Shown here in pieces: positions 34,200 through 43,500 of a stretch of DNA of 64,000 nt. Made by a program: the position numbers and the translations under genes. The stretch is from Streptacidiphilus sp. ASG 303 (GTDB taxonomy: Bacteria; Actinomycetota; Actinomycetes; Streptomycetales; Streptomycetaceae). Under the pieces are notes generated by a model, which saw only the letters and a program-made list of their open reading frames with translations, did no database searches and was not told the DNA's origin. The stretch spans positions 124,001-188,000 of the forward strand of contig NZ_JAJLRA010000008.1 in the NCBI RefSeq assembly GCF_020991365.1. Reading direction: 5' to 3'. Each line of letters starts with the position of its first letter. Position 1 is the stretch's first letter.

Positions 34200-34972
34200 C
34201 CCGCCGCCGGAGCCCCCGGCCCGCCGGGCGCCGGGTGGCGGCCCATCCCGGGTCCGGCCGGGTCCGGGCGGTGTCCCTCCACCGTCGGGTGGGCCGGGAG
34301 GGACGACGCCGGCATGCGGAACACCGCCACCGCCCTGAACGGCGCCAGGCACTCCTGCGGTGCCGGCCCGCCGCCGGTCCAGCGCACCGTGAGGTCTGAT
34401 CCGCGCGCCCACAGTTCGGCGCCGGTCGGCTTCCCGCAGCCGACCGCGTCGGTCACCGCGACGAGCACCTGCCCCGGCGCCGGGACGGCCGGTCCGCTGC
34501 CGGCGAGCCTGGCGCGCAGTGCCGCGGCCGTCTCCTTCCCGCCGCCCACGTCGAACCAGTGCGGGTACGCCCGGGCGTCCTGCGGGGTGGTGAGCACCGA
34601 GTCGGCGCCGCTCGGGATGCCCACCGCCACGCGGAGGAGGACGGTCCCGGCGTCCACCCGGTGGCCGCCCGTCCCGGCCGGTCCCGACGGGGACCCGGTG
34701 GGTGGGGCCGGGGGCGGGGGAGCGGCCGACGACCCGGCGGTGCCGCTCCCGGACGGATCCCCGCCCGGGGTGACCCGGGCGGACGGGGTGGAGCCGCAGC
34801 CCGCCAGGACGGCCGCGCCCAGGACGGCGGCGAGCAGTCCGGCCGCCGGCCCGCCCCTCCGCCTCCGCGCGCCGCCCGCTCGTGTGCCGCCGGCCTGCGG
34901 GCCGCCCGCCGACGTGCTGCCCGCCGACGTGCTGCCCAGCGGTCCGGACCGGTCTGTGTGCGTCGCAGTCAT
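34154..34972 (-). CDS. Putative secreted lipoprotein
   Basis: A 272-residue protein starting at ATG 34972, one base after the LysR stop, so it is the second gene of that transcript. The N-terminus is polar with GSTSAG repeats, then Arg-rich, then hydrophobic LLAAVLGAAVLAGCGS, a good lipobox (LAGC near residue 59). An extracellular Pro/Ser/Gly-rich linker leads to a ~120-residue domain (VDAGTVLLRVAVGIPSGADS, AYPHWFDVGGGKETAAAL, AVFRMPASSLP) with one Cys pair candidate. The domain is unfamiliar. The last ~40 residues lie antisense to the DUF6278 gene and are of low complexity. Confidence 0.65.
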   Translation of the reverse strand: MTATHTDRSGPLGSTSAGSTSAGGPQAGGTRAGGARRRRGGPAAGLLAAVLGAAVLAGCGSTPSARVTPGGDPSGSGTAGSSAAPPPPAPPTGSPSGPAGTGGHRVDAGTVLLRVAVGIPSGADSVLTTPQDARAYPHWFDVGGGKETAAALRARLAGSGPAVPAPGQVLVAVTDAVGCGKPTGAELWARGSDLTVRWTGGGPAPQECLAPFRAVAVFRMPASSLPAHPTVEGHRPDPAGPGMGRHPAPGGPGAPAAGQSSSASAQATASSG

Positions 34973-34973
34973 G

Positions 34974-36041
34974 TCAATCCGACGCGGCCGGTGCCCGCCC
35001 GGTTCCACCGTTCCCGGGGACCGGATCCGGGGCGGGGGCCGCCGCCGGAACGGCGACCGAACGCAGGGCGCCCGCCGTCCGCCCCGTGCCCGCCGTCCGC
35101 CCCGTGCCCGCCGTCCGCCCCGTGCCCGGCTCGGGGGCGGCACCCCGCATCGGCCAGTGGTCCCGCACCGCAGCCAGCGCCGCCGTGATCGCCGGGCGGC
35201 GCGACGCCTGCTGCCGCCAGAGCGCGAACACCCGGCGGACCGGCTCCGGCCGCACCGGCCGCGCCACCACCCCCGGCGGGAGCGGACCGCGGCCGAGCCG
35301 CGGCACCAGCCCCACCCCCAGGCCCGCCGCGACCAGGGCGATCTGCGTCTCGAACTCGCCCACCTGGTGGGCCACGTCCGGCTCCTCGCCGGCCTCCCGC
35401 ATGGTGCGGACCAGCCAGTCGTGGCAGATGTTGCCCGGCGGGACGCTGATCCACCGCCGGCCCCGCAGGTCGGCGGTGCCGACCACCGCCGCGGCCGCCA
35501 GCGGGTGCCCGGCGGGCAGGACCAGGTCCACCGGGTCCGTGCCGAAGTCCTCCCGGGCCAGCCCGTCGGGCACGGGCAGCGGCGTGTTCTCCCAGTCCTG
35601 CACCACCGCGAGGTCAACCTCGCCGCGGGCGACCATCTCGGCGGCCTGGTAGGGGTCGGTCTCCAGCAGGCGCACGTCCAGGTCCGGGCACCGGACCTGC
35701 AGCTCCGCCAGCGCCCCCGGCAGCAGCCCGCGGGCCGCGGTCGCGAAGGCCGCCACCATGAGCCGCCCGGCGGCGCGTCCGCGCTGCTCCTCCAGGGACA
35801 CCTCCGCCTGCTCCACCAGCGCCAGCACCTGCCGTGCCGTGGCGGCGAGCGCCTGCGCGGCGTCGGTGAGCACCACGCCCCGGCCGCGCCGCTCCAGCAG
35901 GACGGTCCGGGTCTCGCGCTCCAGTTTGGAGATCTGCTGGGAGACCGCCGAGGGGGTGAAGCCCAGCGAGGCGGCCGCCGCTCCCACCGAGCCGTGCACC
36001 GCCACCGCGTGCAGCGCGCGGAGCCGTCCGAAATCCATCAT
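34974..36041 (-). CDS. LysR family transcriptional regulator
   Basis: A 355-residue regulator. Residues 1-60 are the LysR helix-turn-helix: MDFGRLRALHAVAVHGSVG, AAAASLGFTPSAVSQQISKLE, RRGRGVVLTDAA. The effector domain (~90-295) has GRLMVAAFATAARGLLPGAL and GEVDLAVVQDWE. The C-terminal ~60 residues are an unusual tail containing a GTGRTA hexapeptide repeated three times. It is read divergently from the EamA transporter gene with about 100 bases between, which holds inverted repeats, so it probably controls that transporter and itself. Confidence 0.92.
   Translation of the reverse strand: MMDFGRLRALHAVAVHGSVGAAAASLGFTPSAVSQQISKLERETRTVLLERRGRGVVLTDAAQALAATARQVLALVEQAEVSLEEQRGRAAGRLMVAAFATAARGLLPGALAELQVRCPDLDVRLLETDPYQAAEMVARGEVDLAVVQDWENTPLPVPDGLAREDFGTDPVDLVLPAGHPLAAAAVVGTADLRGRRWISVPPGNICHDWLVRTMREAGEEPDVAHQVGEFETQIALVAAGLGVGLVPRLGRGPLPPGVVARPVRPEPVRRVFALWRQQASRRPAITAALAAVRDHWPMRGAAPEPGTGRTAGTGRTAGTGRTAGALRSVAVPAAAPAPDPVPGNGGTGRAPAASD
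35086..35135. repeat. 18-bp tandem repeat coding for GTGRTA
   Basis: Three near-perfect copies of an 18-base unit (CCCCGTGCCCGCCGTCCG) inside the 3' end of the LysR gene. They encode the triple GTGRTA motif in frame. Confidence 0.7.
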
Positions 36042-36042
36042 G

Positions 36043-36088
36043 CAGCGATGCTAAACCCAGGTCTTCAGATGTCATCGCTGGTGCTGAA
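36043..36088. promoter_or_regulatory. Inverted repeats in the LysR/EamA divergent spacer
   Basis: CAGCGATG (36043-36050) and CATCGCTG (36073-36080) are exact reverse complements separated by 22 bases. A second pair, TTCAG (36064-36068) and CTGAA (36084-36088), interlocks with it. Position between divergent promoters makes a LysR operator likely. Confidence 0.55.
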
Positions 36089-36147
36089 CGGTTGTCCGGC
36101 GCCATCCTCGTGCCATGCCCCCGCCCCCCGCCGCAGGACGCGGCGCC

Positions 36148-37170
36148 ATGACCCCCGCCCACATCGGCCTCGCGGTCGCGGTCGCAGCCGTCTGGGGCCT
36201 CAACTTCGTCCTCATCGACGTCGGGCTGCACGACTTCCCGCCGCTGCTCTTCTGCGCCCTGCGGTTCACCGCGGTCGCCCTGCCCGGCGTGCTGTTCGCC
36301 GGGCCGCCGCGGGTCCCGTGGCGGTGGGTCCTGGCGGTCGGGTTCGTGCTGGGCGTGGTCAAGTTCGGCCTGCTGTTCGTCGGCATGCACGCCGGCATGC
36401 CCGCCGGGCTCTCCTCGCTCGTGCTGCAGAGCCAGGCCGTCTTCACCGCCGTCTTCGCCGCGGTGCTGCTGCGCGAGCGCCCCGGCCGCCTGCGCCTGGC
36501 GGGCATGGCCCTGGCCCTCCTGGGCATCGCCCTGGTCGCCGCCGACCGGGGCGCCGGCGGCCCGGCCGGATCCTTCGCCCTGGTCGTCGCCGCGGCGGCG
36601 GCCTGGGGGCTCTCCAACGTGCTGACCCGCCGGGCCGCCCCGCCCGACATGCTCCGCTGGATGGTCTGGGTGAGCGCCGTGCCGCCGCTCCCGCTCCTCG
36701 CCCTCTCCCTGCTGTTCGAGGGGCCGCGGGCGGACCTCGAGGCGCTGCGCACCATCACCCCGGCCGGCCTCGGGGCGGTCGCCTACGTCGCGTGGGCCGC
36801 CACCCTCTTCGGCTTCGGCGCGTGGGGGTACCTGCTGCGCGCCTACGACGCCTCGGCGGTGGCGCCGTACTCGCTGCTCGTCCCGGTCTTCGGCATGTCC
36901 TCGGCCTGGCTGCTGCTCGGCGAGCGGATCAGCCCGGCGGCCGCCTGCGCGGCGGTCCTGGTGGTCGGCGGGGTCGGGCTCACGGCCCTCAGGCCGCGCC
37001 GCCGGACAGGCCCCGCCCCTGCCCCGGGCACCGCCCCGGACCACCGTCCCGCTCCAGGTCCCGGTCCGGCCCCGGTCCCTGCTCGCGCTGCGGGTGCGCC
37101 GTCCGCACCCCGTACGACGCCTCCGTCCGGCGCAGGACGCGCAGCAGCGCCTCCCGGTCCCCGGCGCTGA
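36148..37170 (+). CDS. EamA family (DMT) transporter
   Basis: A 340-residue membrane protein from ATG 36148 (AGGA 9 bases upstream). An in-frame ATG lies at 36115. Ten hydrophobic helices in two EamA halves are visible: IGLAVAVAAVWGLNFVLIDVGL opens the first repeat and FALVVAAAAAWGLSNVLTRRA the second, with LLLRERPGRLRLAGMALALLG and the final LLGERISPAAACAAVLVVGGVG. Members export amino acids or other metabolites, or import them. The LysR neighbour suggests an inducible exporter. The last ~50 residues are Pro/Ala-rich and lie antisense to the MarR gene, so the natural C-terminus may be partly accidental. Confidence 0.9.
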   Translation: MTPAHIGLAVAVAAVWGLNFVLIDVGLHDFPPLLFCALRFTAVALPGVLFAGPPRVPWRWVLAVGFVLGVVKFGLLFVGMHAGMPAGLSSLVLQSQAVFTAVFAAVLLRERPGRLRLAGMALALLGIALVAADRGAGGPAGSFALVVAAAAAWGLSNVLTRRAAPPDMLRWMVWVSAVPPLPLLALSLLFEGPRADLEALRTITPAGLGAVAYVAWAATLFGFGAWGYLLRAYDASAVAPYSLLVPVFGMSSAWLLLGERISPAAACAAVLVVGGVGLTALRPRRRTGPAPAPGTAPDHRPAPGPGPAPVPARAAGAPSAPRTTPPSGAGRAAAPPGPRR

Positions 37171-37690
37171 CGTCGGCGAAGTACTCCTCGGCGACCTCCT
37201 GCCGGACCAGGCCGATCCGCTCCACGGCCCGCCGGCCCGCCTCGGTGAGGTGCAGGCCGACGGCCCGCCGGTCGGCCGGGTCCGGTGCGCGCACCACCAG
37301 GCCGGACGCCTCCAGGGCGTCCACCACCGTGGTCGCCGAGCGGGGGGCGATGTGCAGGACGTCGGCCAGTTCGCTCAGGCGCATGGCGCGGCCGGGGGTC
37401 TCGCAGTCCGACGCGTGCGCCAGGACCCGCAGCGCGCGCCCCTGGCCCGGCGTGATCCCGTACGGCTCCAGGCCCGCGGCGGTGCGGCGGCGCATCCGCT
37501 TCACGGCGCGCGTCAGCGCGTCGGCGAGCTCGGCGGCGTCACCGGGCTCGGCGGTGCCGCCGGGCTGCGGGGCGTCGGGTCGCGGGGCGTCGGGCCGGGC
37601 GTCGTCGCCGGGCCGGACAGGGGTGCCGGAGCCGGCGGCGGGCCGGGCGGCGGCCGGTCCGCCGGCGGACCTGGTGGTCGGCGGGGCCAT
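36989..37690 (-). CDS. MarR family transcriptional regulator
   Basis: A 233-residue protein. ATG 37690 has GAGGAG 8 bases upstream. The first ~65 residues are a Pro/Ala/Asp-rich extension. The winged-helix domain shows ITPGQGRALRVLAH, RLSELADVLHIAPRSATTVVDALEASGLV and the wing RAPDPADRRAVGLHLTEAG, all typical of MarR. The C-terminal 30 residues are Gln/Gly/Arg-rich. The 3' 182 bases overlap the end of the convergent EamA gene. Confidence 0.92.
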   Translation of the reverse strand: MAPPTTRSAGGPAAARPAAGSGTPVRPGDDARPDAPRPDAPQPGGTAEPGDAAELADALTRAVKRMRRRTAAGLEPYGITPGQGRALRVLAHASDCETPGRAMRLSELADVLHIAPRSATTVVDALEASGLVVRAPDPADRRAVGLHLTEAGRRAVERIGLVRQEVAEEYFADVSAGDREALLRVLRRTEASYGVRTAHPQREQGPGPDRDLERDGGPGRCPGQGRGLSGGAA

Positions 37691-37827
37691 GGGCGGGGCT
37701 CCTCGGTGCGGGGTGGTCGCCCAGCGTAGTGGCACGGTGCGGACGGGGAATACGGTGAGGCCGGGCCGCCTTGCGGCTGGTGACGGCCCCGCCTGTCGCA
37801 GCGTACGTCCGGCCCCCTGGAGGGAAC

Positions 37828-38160
37828 ATGCCCCGATCCGAGGCGCGCGTCACCACCGACCGCCCGCACCGCTACGCCAAGCAGCTCGTCTCCCACCTCG
37901 GCCGCCGCATCGAGGCCTCCTGGGACGAGGAGGCCGGCCGCGGCGGACTGGCCTTCGCCGCCGGGACCGGCACCCTGACCGCCGAGCCCGGCGCCCTGCT
38001 CCTGGCCGTCGAGGGGGACGCCGCGAGCCTCCCCGTGCTGGAGGACGTCGTCGGCCGCCACCTGGTCCGGTTCGGCACCAAGGACGAGCTCGTCGTGGAG
38101 TGGTACCGGGACACCGGTGAGCCCGGCCTGGTCCACCGCGGCGAGGGGGAGCAGGACTGA
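37828..38160 (+). CDS. DUF2218 domain-containing protein
   Basis: A 110-residue protein starting at ATG 37828 with AGGGAAC upstream. It fits DUF2218: RVTTDRPHRYAKQLVSHLGR, FAAGTGTLTAEPGALLLAVEGDA, VLEDVVGRHLVRFGTKDELVVEWYR. These small cytosolic proteins are often next to siderophore or iron-linked genes, which is not the case here. Function is unknown. It is divergent from the MarR gene. Confidence 0.9.
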   Translation: MPRSEARVTTDRPHRYAKQLVSHLGRRIEASWDEEAGRGGLAFAAGTGTLTAEPGALLLAVEGDAASLPVLEDVVGRHLVRFGTKDELVVEWYRDTGEPGLVHRGEGEQD

Positions 38161-38374
38161 CGCCCGACCCCCTCATGGACCTCACCCCGCGAACTCCGGC
38201 CGGGAGGCGGCTGACCCGGGCCGCCCGCGTCCCGGCGCGGGCCCCGTCACCGGACTCGGCCCCGGCCCCGGAGCCGCCCCGCCCCCTGCCCCGGCGCCGG
38301 ACGCCGCCCGCGATGTCCGAGCCGGGGGGTACGGTTCGTGCCAAGGCGTACCGCACGACCGCAGGGGGTGCCTC

Positions 38375-40618
38375 ATGGGCGGACGCGCGGCGGTGCAGCA
38401 GCCGCCGGGGGAGCGGCAGCTCGCCGTGGTCGAGGGTGTCCTGGAGCGGATCACCTACGCCAACGAGGAGACCGGCTACACCGTCGCCCGCGTCGACACC
38501 GGCCGCGGGGCGAACGACCTGCTGACCGTCGTCGGCGCGCTGCTCGGAGCCCAGCCCGGCGAGTCGCTGCGGCTGCACGGCCGCTGGGGCTCGCACCCCC
38601 AGTACGGCAGGCAGTTCACGGTGGAGAACTACACCACCGTGCTGCCCGCCACCGTCCAGGGCATCCGCCGCTACCTCGGCTCCGGGCTCATCAAGGGCAT
38701 CGGCCCGCGGCTCGCCGAGCGGATCGTCGACCACTTCGGCACCGGGACCCTCGAGGTGATCGAGCGGGAGCCCGCCCGGCTGATCGAGGTGCCCAAGCTC
38801 GGGCCCAAGCGCACGAAGCTCATCGCCGCCGCCTGGGAGGAGCAGAAGGCCATCAAGGAGGTGATGGTCTTCCTGCAGGGCGTCGGCGTCTCGACCTCCC
38901 TGGCCGTCCGCATCTACAAGCAGTACGAGGACGCCTCCATCGGCGTGGTGAAGAACCAGCCGTACCGCCTGGCCGCGGACGTGTGGGGCATCGGCTTCCT
39001 CACCGCCGACCGCATCGCGCAGGCGGTCGGCATCCCGCACGACAGCCCGGAGCGGGTCAAGGCCGGCCTGCAGTACGCGCTGTCGCAGAGCAGCGACCAG
39101 GGGCACTGCTACCTCCCCGAGGAGCGCCTGATCGCCGACGGCGTCAAGCTGCTCCAGGTGGACGTCGGCCTGGTCATCGAGTGCCTGGCGGAGCTGGTCG
39201 CGGAGGAGGGCGTGGTCCGCGAGCGGCTGCCCTCCCCCGAGCCGGGCGGCGACCCGGTCACCGCCGTGTACCTGGTGCCGTTCCACCGCGCCGAGATCTC
39301 GCTGGCCGCCCAGCTGCTGCGGCTGCTGCGCGCCGACACCGACCGCATGCCCGGCTTCGCCGACGTCGACTGGGAGCGTGCGCTCGGCTGGCTGCGCACC
39401 CGCACCGGCGCCGACCTGGCGCCCGAGCAGGAGCAGGCGGTGCGCCTGGCGCTCACCGAGAAGGTCGCCGTGCTCACCGGCGGTCCCGGGTGCGGCAAGT
39501 CGTTCACCGTGAAGTCGGTCGTGACCCTCGCCCTCGCCAAGAGGGCCAAGGTGGTGATGGCCGCCCCCACCGGCCGCGCCGCCAAGCGGCTGGCCGAGCT
39601 CACCGGCTGCGAGGCGTCGACCGTGCACCGGCTGCTGGAGCTCCGGCCGGGCGGCGACGCCGCCTACGACCGGGACCATCCGCTCGACGCCGACCTGGTG
39701 GTGGTCGACGAGGCCTCCATGCTGGACCTCATCCTTGCGAACAAGCTGGTCAAGGCGGTCGCCCCCGGCGCCCACCTGCTGCTGGTGGGCGACGTCGACC
39801 AGCTGCCGTCGGTCGGCGCCGGAGAGGTGCTGCGCGACGTCCTGGCCGAGGGCGGACCGGTCCCCGCCGTCCGCCTGACCAGGATCTTCCGGCAGGCCCA
39901 GCAGTCCGGCGTGGTCGTCAACGCCCACCGCATCAACGAGGGCCTGCCGCCGCTCACCGAGGGCCTCGCCGACTTCTTCCTCTTCGTGGAGGACGACGCC
40001 GAGCGCGCCGCGGGCCTCACGGTGGACGTGGTGGCCCGCCGCATCCCGGCCCGCTTCGGGCTGGACCCGCGCCGCGACGTGCAGGTCCTCGCGCCCATGC
40101 ACCGCGGCCCGGCCGGCGCCGGCAACCTCAACGTGCTGCTCCAGGCCGCCGTCACCCCCTCCCGCCCCGACACCCCGGAGCGCCGCTTCGGCGGCCGCAC
40201 CTTCCGGGTCGGCGACAAGGTCACCCAGATCCGGAACAACTACGAGAAGGGCCGCAACGGCGTCTTCAACGGCACCGTCGGCGTGGTCACCGGCATCAAC
40301 CCCGAGGAGCAGCGGCTCACGGTGCTCACCGACGAGGACGAGGAGGTCCCCTACGCCTTCGACGAGCTGGACGAGCTGGCCCACGCCTACGCGGTCACCA
40401 TCCACCGCTCGCAGGGCAGCGAGTACCCGGCCGTCGTGATTCCCGTCACCACCTCGGCCTGGACGATGCTCCAGCGCAACCTGCTCTACACGGCCGTCAC
40501 CCGGGCGAAGCGCATGGTCGTCCTGGTCGGCTCGCGCAAGGCGATCGGGCAGGCCGTGCGCACGGTCAGCGCGGGGCGGCGGCACTCCGCCCTCGACCAC
40601 CGGCTGGCGGCGGGCTAG
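38375..40618 (+). CDS. recD2: ATP-dependent RecD2-like DNA helicase
   Basis: A 747-residue SF1B helicase, normal for RecD2. The N-terminal ~330 residues contain an OB-like start (LERITYANEETGYTVARVDT) and helix-hairpin-helix repeats (IKGIGPRLAERIVDHFG, VWGIGFLTADRIAQAVG). Motor motifs are Walker A GGPGCGKSFTVKS near 367, Walker B LVVVDEASMLD, and LLLVGDVDQLPSVGAGEVL. Motif IV-VI regions include TRIFRQAQQSG, YAVTIHRSQGSEYPAVV and LLYTAVTRAKRMVVLVG. It unwinds DNA 5' to 3' and acts outside RecBCD. GGGGG lies just before ATG 38375. Confidence 0.93.
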   Translation: MGGRAAVQQPPGERQLAVVEGVLERITYANEETGYTVARVDTGRGANDLLTVVGALLGAQPGESLRLHGRWGSHPQYGRQFTVENYTTVLPATVQGIRRYLGSGLIKGIGPRLAERIVDHFGTGTLEVIEREPARLIEVPKLGPKRTKLIAAAWEEQKAIKEVMVFLQGVGVSTSLAVRIYKQYEDASIGVVKNQPYRLAADVWGIGFLTADRIAQAVGIPHDSPERVKAGLQYALSQSSDQGHCYLPEERLIADGVKLLQVDVGLVIECLAELVAEEGVVRERLPSPEPGGDPVTAVYLVPFHRAEISLAAQLLRLLRADTDRMPGFADVDWERALGWLRTRTGADLAPEQEQAVRLALTEKVAVLTGGPGCGKSFTVKSVVTLALAKRAKVVMAAPTGRAAKRLAELTGCEASTVHRLLELRPGGDAAYDRDHPLDADLVVVDEASMLDLILANKLVKAVAPGAHLLLVGDVDQLPSVGAGEVLRDVLAEGGPVPAVRLTRIFRQAQQSGVVVNAHRINEGLPPLTEGLADFFLFVEDDAERAAGLTVDVVARRIPARFGLDPRRDVQVLAPMHRGPAGAGNLNVLLQAAVTPSRPDTPERRFGGRTFRVGDKVTQIRNNYEKGRNGVFNGTVGVVTGINPEEQRLTVLTDEDEEVPYAFDELDELAHAYAVTIHRSQGSEYPAVVIPVTTSAWTMLQRNLLYTAVTRAKRMVVLVGSRKAIGQAVRTVSAGRRHSALDHRLAAG

Positions 40619-40690
40619 CGTCGCGGTCGCGGCCGCGTTCAAGGGGTGAACGCGCACACCCGCCCCTTTCGGGCCACCCCGGGTGCGCGG

Positions 40691-40718
40691 TTGTCCCCCG
40701 TATGGGGGAAGGTAGACC
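40691..40718 (+). promoter_or_regulatory. Candidate promoter with palindrome upstream of citrate synthase
   Basis: TCCCCC (40694-40699) and GGGGGA (40704-40709) form a perfect inverted repeat around GTAT. TTGTCC (40691-40696), 16 bases and TAGACC (40713-40718) are a possible promoter whose spacer the palindrome fills. The leader to the GTG start would be about 40 bases. Confidence 0.45.
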
Positions 40719-40764
40719 TAGTCAATACACCTTGGCAGAGGTTTCATTCGTCGGTGAGGAAGAC

Positions 40765-42054
<1,290 letters not shown>

Positions 42055-42058
42055 GCCC

Positions 42059-42080
42059 GGGGCGCGCCCTGCCGCGCCCC
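42059..42080 (+). terminator. Hairpin after citrate synthase
   Basis: GGGGCGCG (42059-42066), a 6-base loop and CGCGCCCC (42073-42080), starting 5 bases after the stop. No U-tract. Confidence 0.55.
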
Positions 42081-42522
42081 TCGGTCCCGGTCCGGCCGGG
42101 CCCGGCTGCCGCCTCCCGCCCTCGGGCGGTGCGCGCGGCCGGGCCCCCTGCCGCCTCCTCCCCGCCGGGGGCGGGGCGGCGCACGACGCCTGACGTCCGG
42201 CCGGGACGGCCGCTCAAAGCGTCCCGTTCCGTGTCGCGGCGCCGTGCGTGGGCGGACCGTCCAGCGAAGACGGTCCGGTGTCCGGGGTCCGCCGGAACCC
42301 CGTCGGCGGCGTGCGCGGGCTGGTCCGCCCGGCCGCCGCACTCCCAAAGGTATGACGCGGAAGGCTCCGGCGGTGCGCCGGGGTGCGGTGTGAGATGACT
42401 CTCACGCCCGGACGGGCCCGCCCCGGGGCACCCCCGCCGCCGGGCCCGCTCACCCTCCGTGATACTAATCACCCGTTCCGCGACCGCGGCCCTCCCGGGC
42501 CGACCAGCCCAGGGAGGGACGC
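42081..42522. other. Intergenic region
   Basis: About 440 bases. No supported gene. Sequence near 42460-42480 (GTGATACTAATCACC) is less GC-rich and contains the short palindrome GTGAT-ACTA-ATCAC (42459-42472), a possible operator for the SDR gene. Confidence 0.4.
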
Positions 42523-43242
42523 ATGGCCAGGAACGTCGTCGTGACCGGCGGCGGCACGGGCATCGGCCGCACGGTGGCGCGCCGCTTCGCCGAGGCGGGG
42601 GAGCGGGTCGTGATCGTCGGCCGCCGCCGCGAGGTGCTGGTCCGCGCGGCCGCCGAACTCGGCCCCGGTGTCACCCCGCTGGTCTGCGACCTCGCCGACC
42701 CGGACGCGGTGGAGGCCGCCCTGGGGGAGCTGCCCTCCCGCATCGACGTCCTGGTCAACAACGCCGGCAGCCGCGAGACCGCCATGGGCCCGGGCCCGCA
42801 CGCGCTGCTGGCCCGCTGGCGCGGCGACTTCGAGCGCAACGTCATGACGGCGGTGCTGCTCACCGAGTCGGTCCGCGACCGGCTCACCCCCGGCGAGGGC
42901 CGGGTGGTCACCGTCAGCTCCATCGCCGCCCTGCGCGGCGCGGGCTCGTACGGCGCCGCCAAGGGCGCCCTGCACGCCTGGAACCACTTCCTCGCCGCCC
43001 AGCTCGGCCCCTCGGGCATCACCGCCAACATCGTGGCGCCCGGCACCGTCGCCGGCACCGAGTTCTTCGGGCCCCGCCTGGACGAGGCCGAGCTCTCCCG
43101 CCGCGCCGGGCGCACCCTGCTGGGCCGCATCGGCCAGCCCGCCGACGTCTCGGCGGCGGTGTACTTCCTGGCGTCGCCCGAGGCCGGCTACATCACCGGC
43201 GAGATCCTCAACTGCAACGGCGGCGAGCTGCTGGGACGCTGA
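42523..43242 (+). CDS. SDR family oxidoreductase
   Basis: A 239-residue classical short-chain dehydrogenase. It has the dinucleotide-binding VVVTGGGTGIGRTVARRF, DVLVNNAGS, the catalytic Ser of VVTVSSIAAL, YGAAKGALHAW (Tyr-x-x-x-Lys), VAPGTVAGTEFF, and a C-terminal YITGEILNCNGGELLG. The second residue of the NNAG motif region and an Arg after the glycine loop suggest NADP(H) preference. The start ATG has AGGGAGGG upstream. The natural substrate cannot be told; most relatives reduce or oxidise hydroxyl/keto groups. Confidence 0.92.
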   Translation: MARNVVVTGGGTGIGRTVARRFAEAGERVVIVGRRREVLVRAAAELGPGVTPLVCDLADPDAVEAALGELPSRIDVLVNNAGSRETAMGPGPHALLARWRGDFERNVMTAVLLTESVRDRLTPGEGRVVTVSSIAALRGAGSYGAAKGALHAWNHFLAAQLGPSGITANIVAPGTVAGTEFFGPRLDEAELSRRAGRTLLGRIGQPADVSAAVYFLASPEAGYITGEILNCNGGELLGR

Positions 43243-43398
43243 ACGGCTCCGCCGCCGGCCCCGGGCCGGGGCCCGCTGCCCCTGCCGGGGACCGGCGGCG
43301 GCCGTCCAGCACCCCGCCGTCCAGCACCCCGCCGTCCCGCACCCCGCCGGCCCGGAGGCCGAACCGGCGTCGGGGCCGGCCCCCGGACCGCCGCCGCC

Positions 43399-43500
43399 GT
43401 CAGTCCGTCCGCGCCGTCAGTCCGTCCGCGCCGTCAGTCCGTCCGCGCCGTCAGTCCGTCCGCGCCGTCGGTCCGTCCGCGCCGTCAGTCCGTCCGCGCC
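43399..43500. repeat. 17-bp tandem repeat (six copies) over the copA stop codon
   Basis: Six head-to-tail copies of GTCAGTCCGTCCGCGCC, one with a single change (GTCGGTCC). Each carries, on the minus strand, the terminal codons and stop of copA (ARTD-stop). Only the rightmost copy is used by the gene. Confidence 0.9.

Noticed and set aside
43399-43500. CRISPR-like array
   Set aside because: The repeats are 17 bases with no spacers and lie over a stop codon, so this is a simple tandem duplication.
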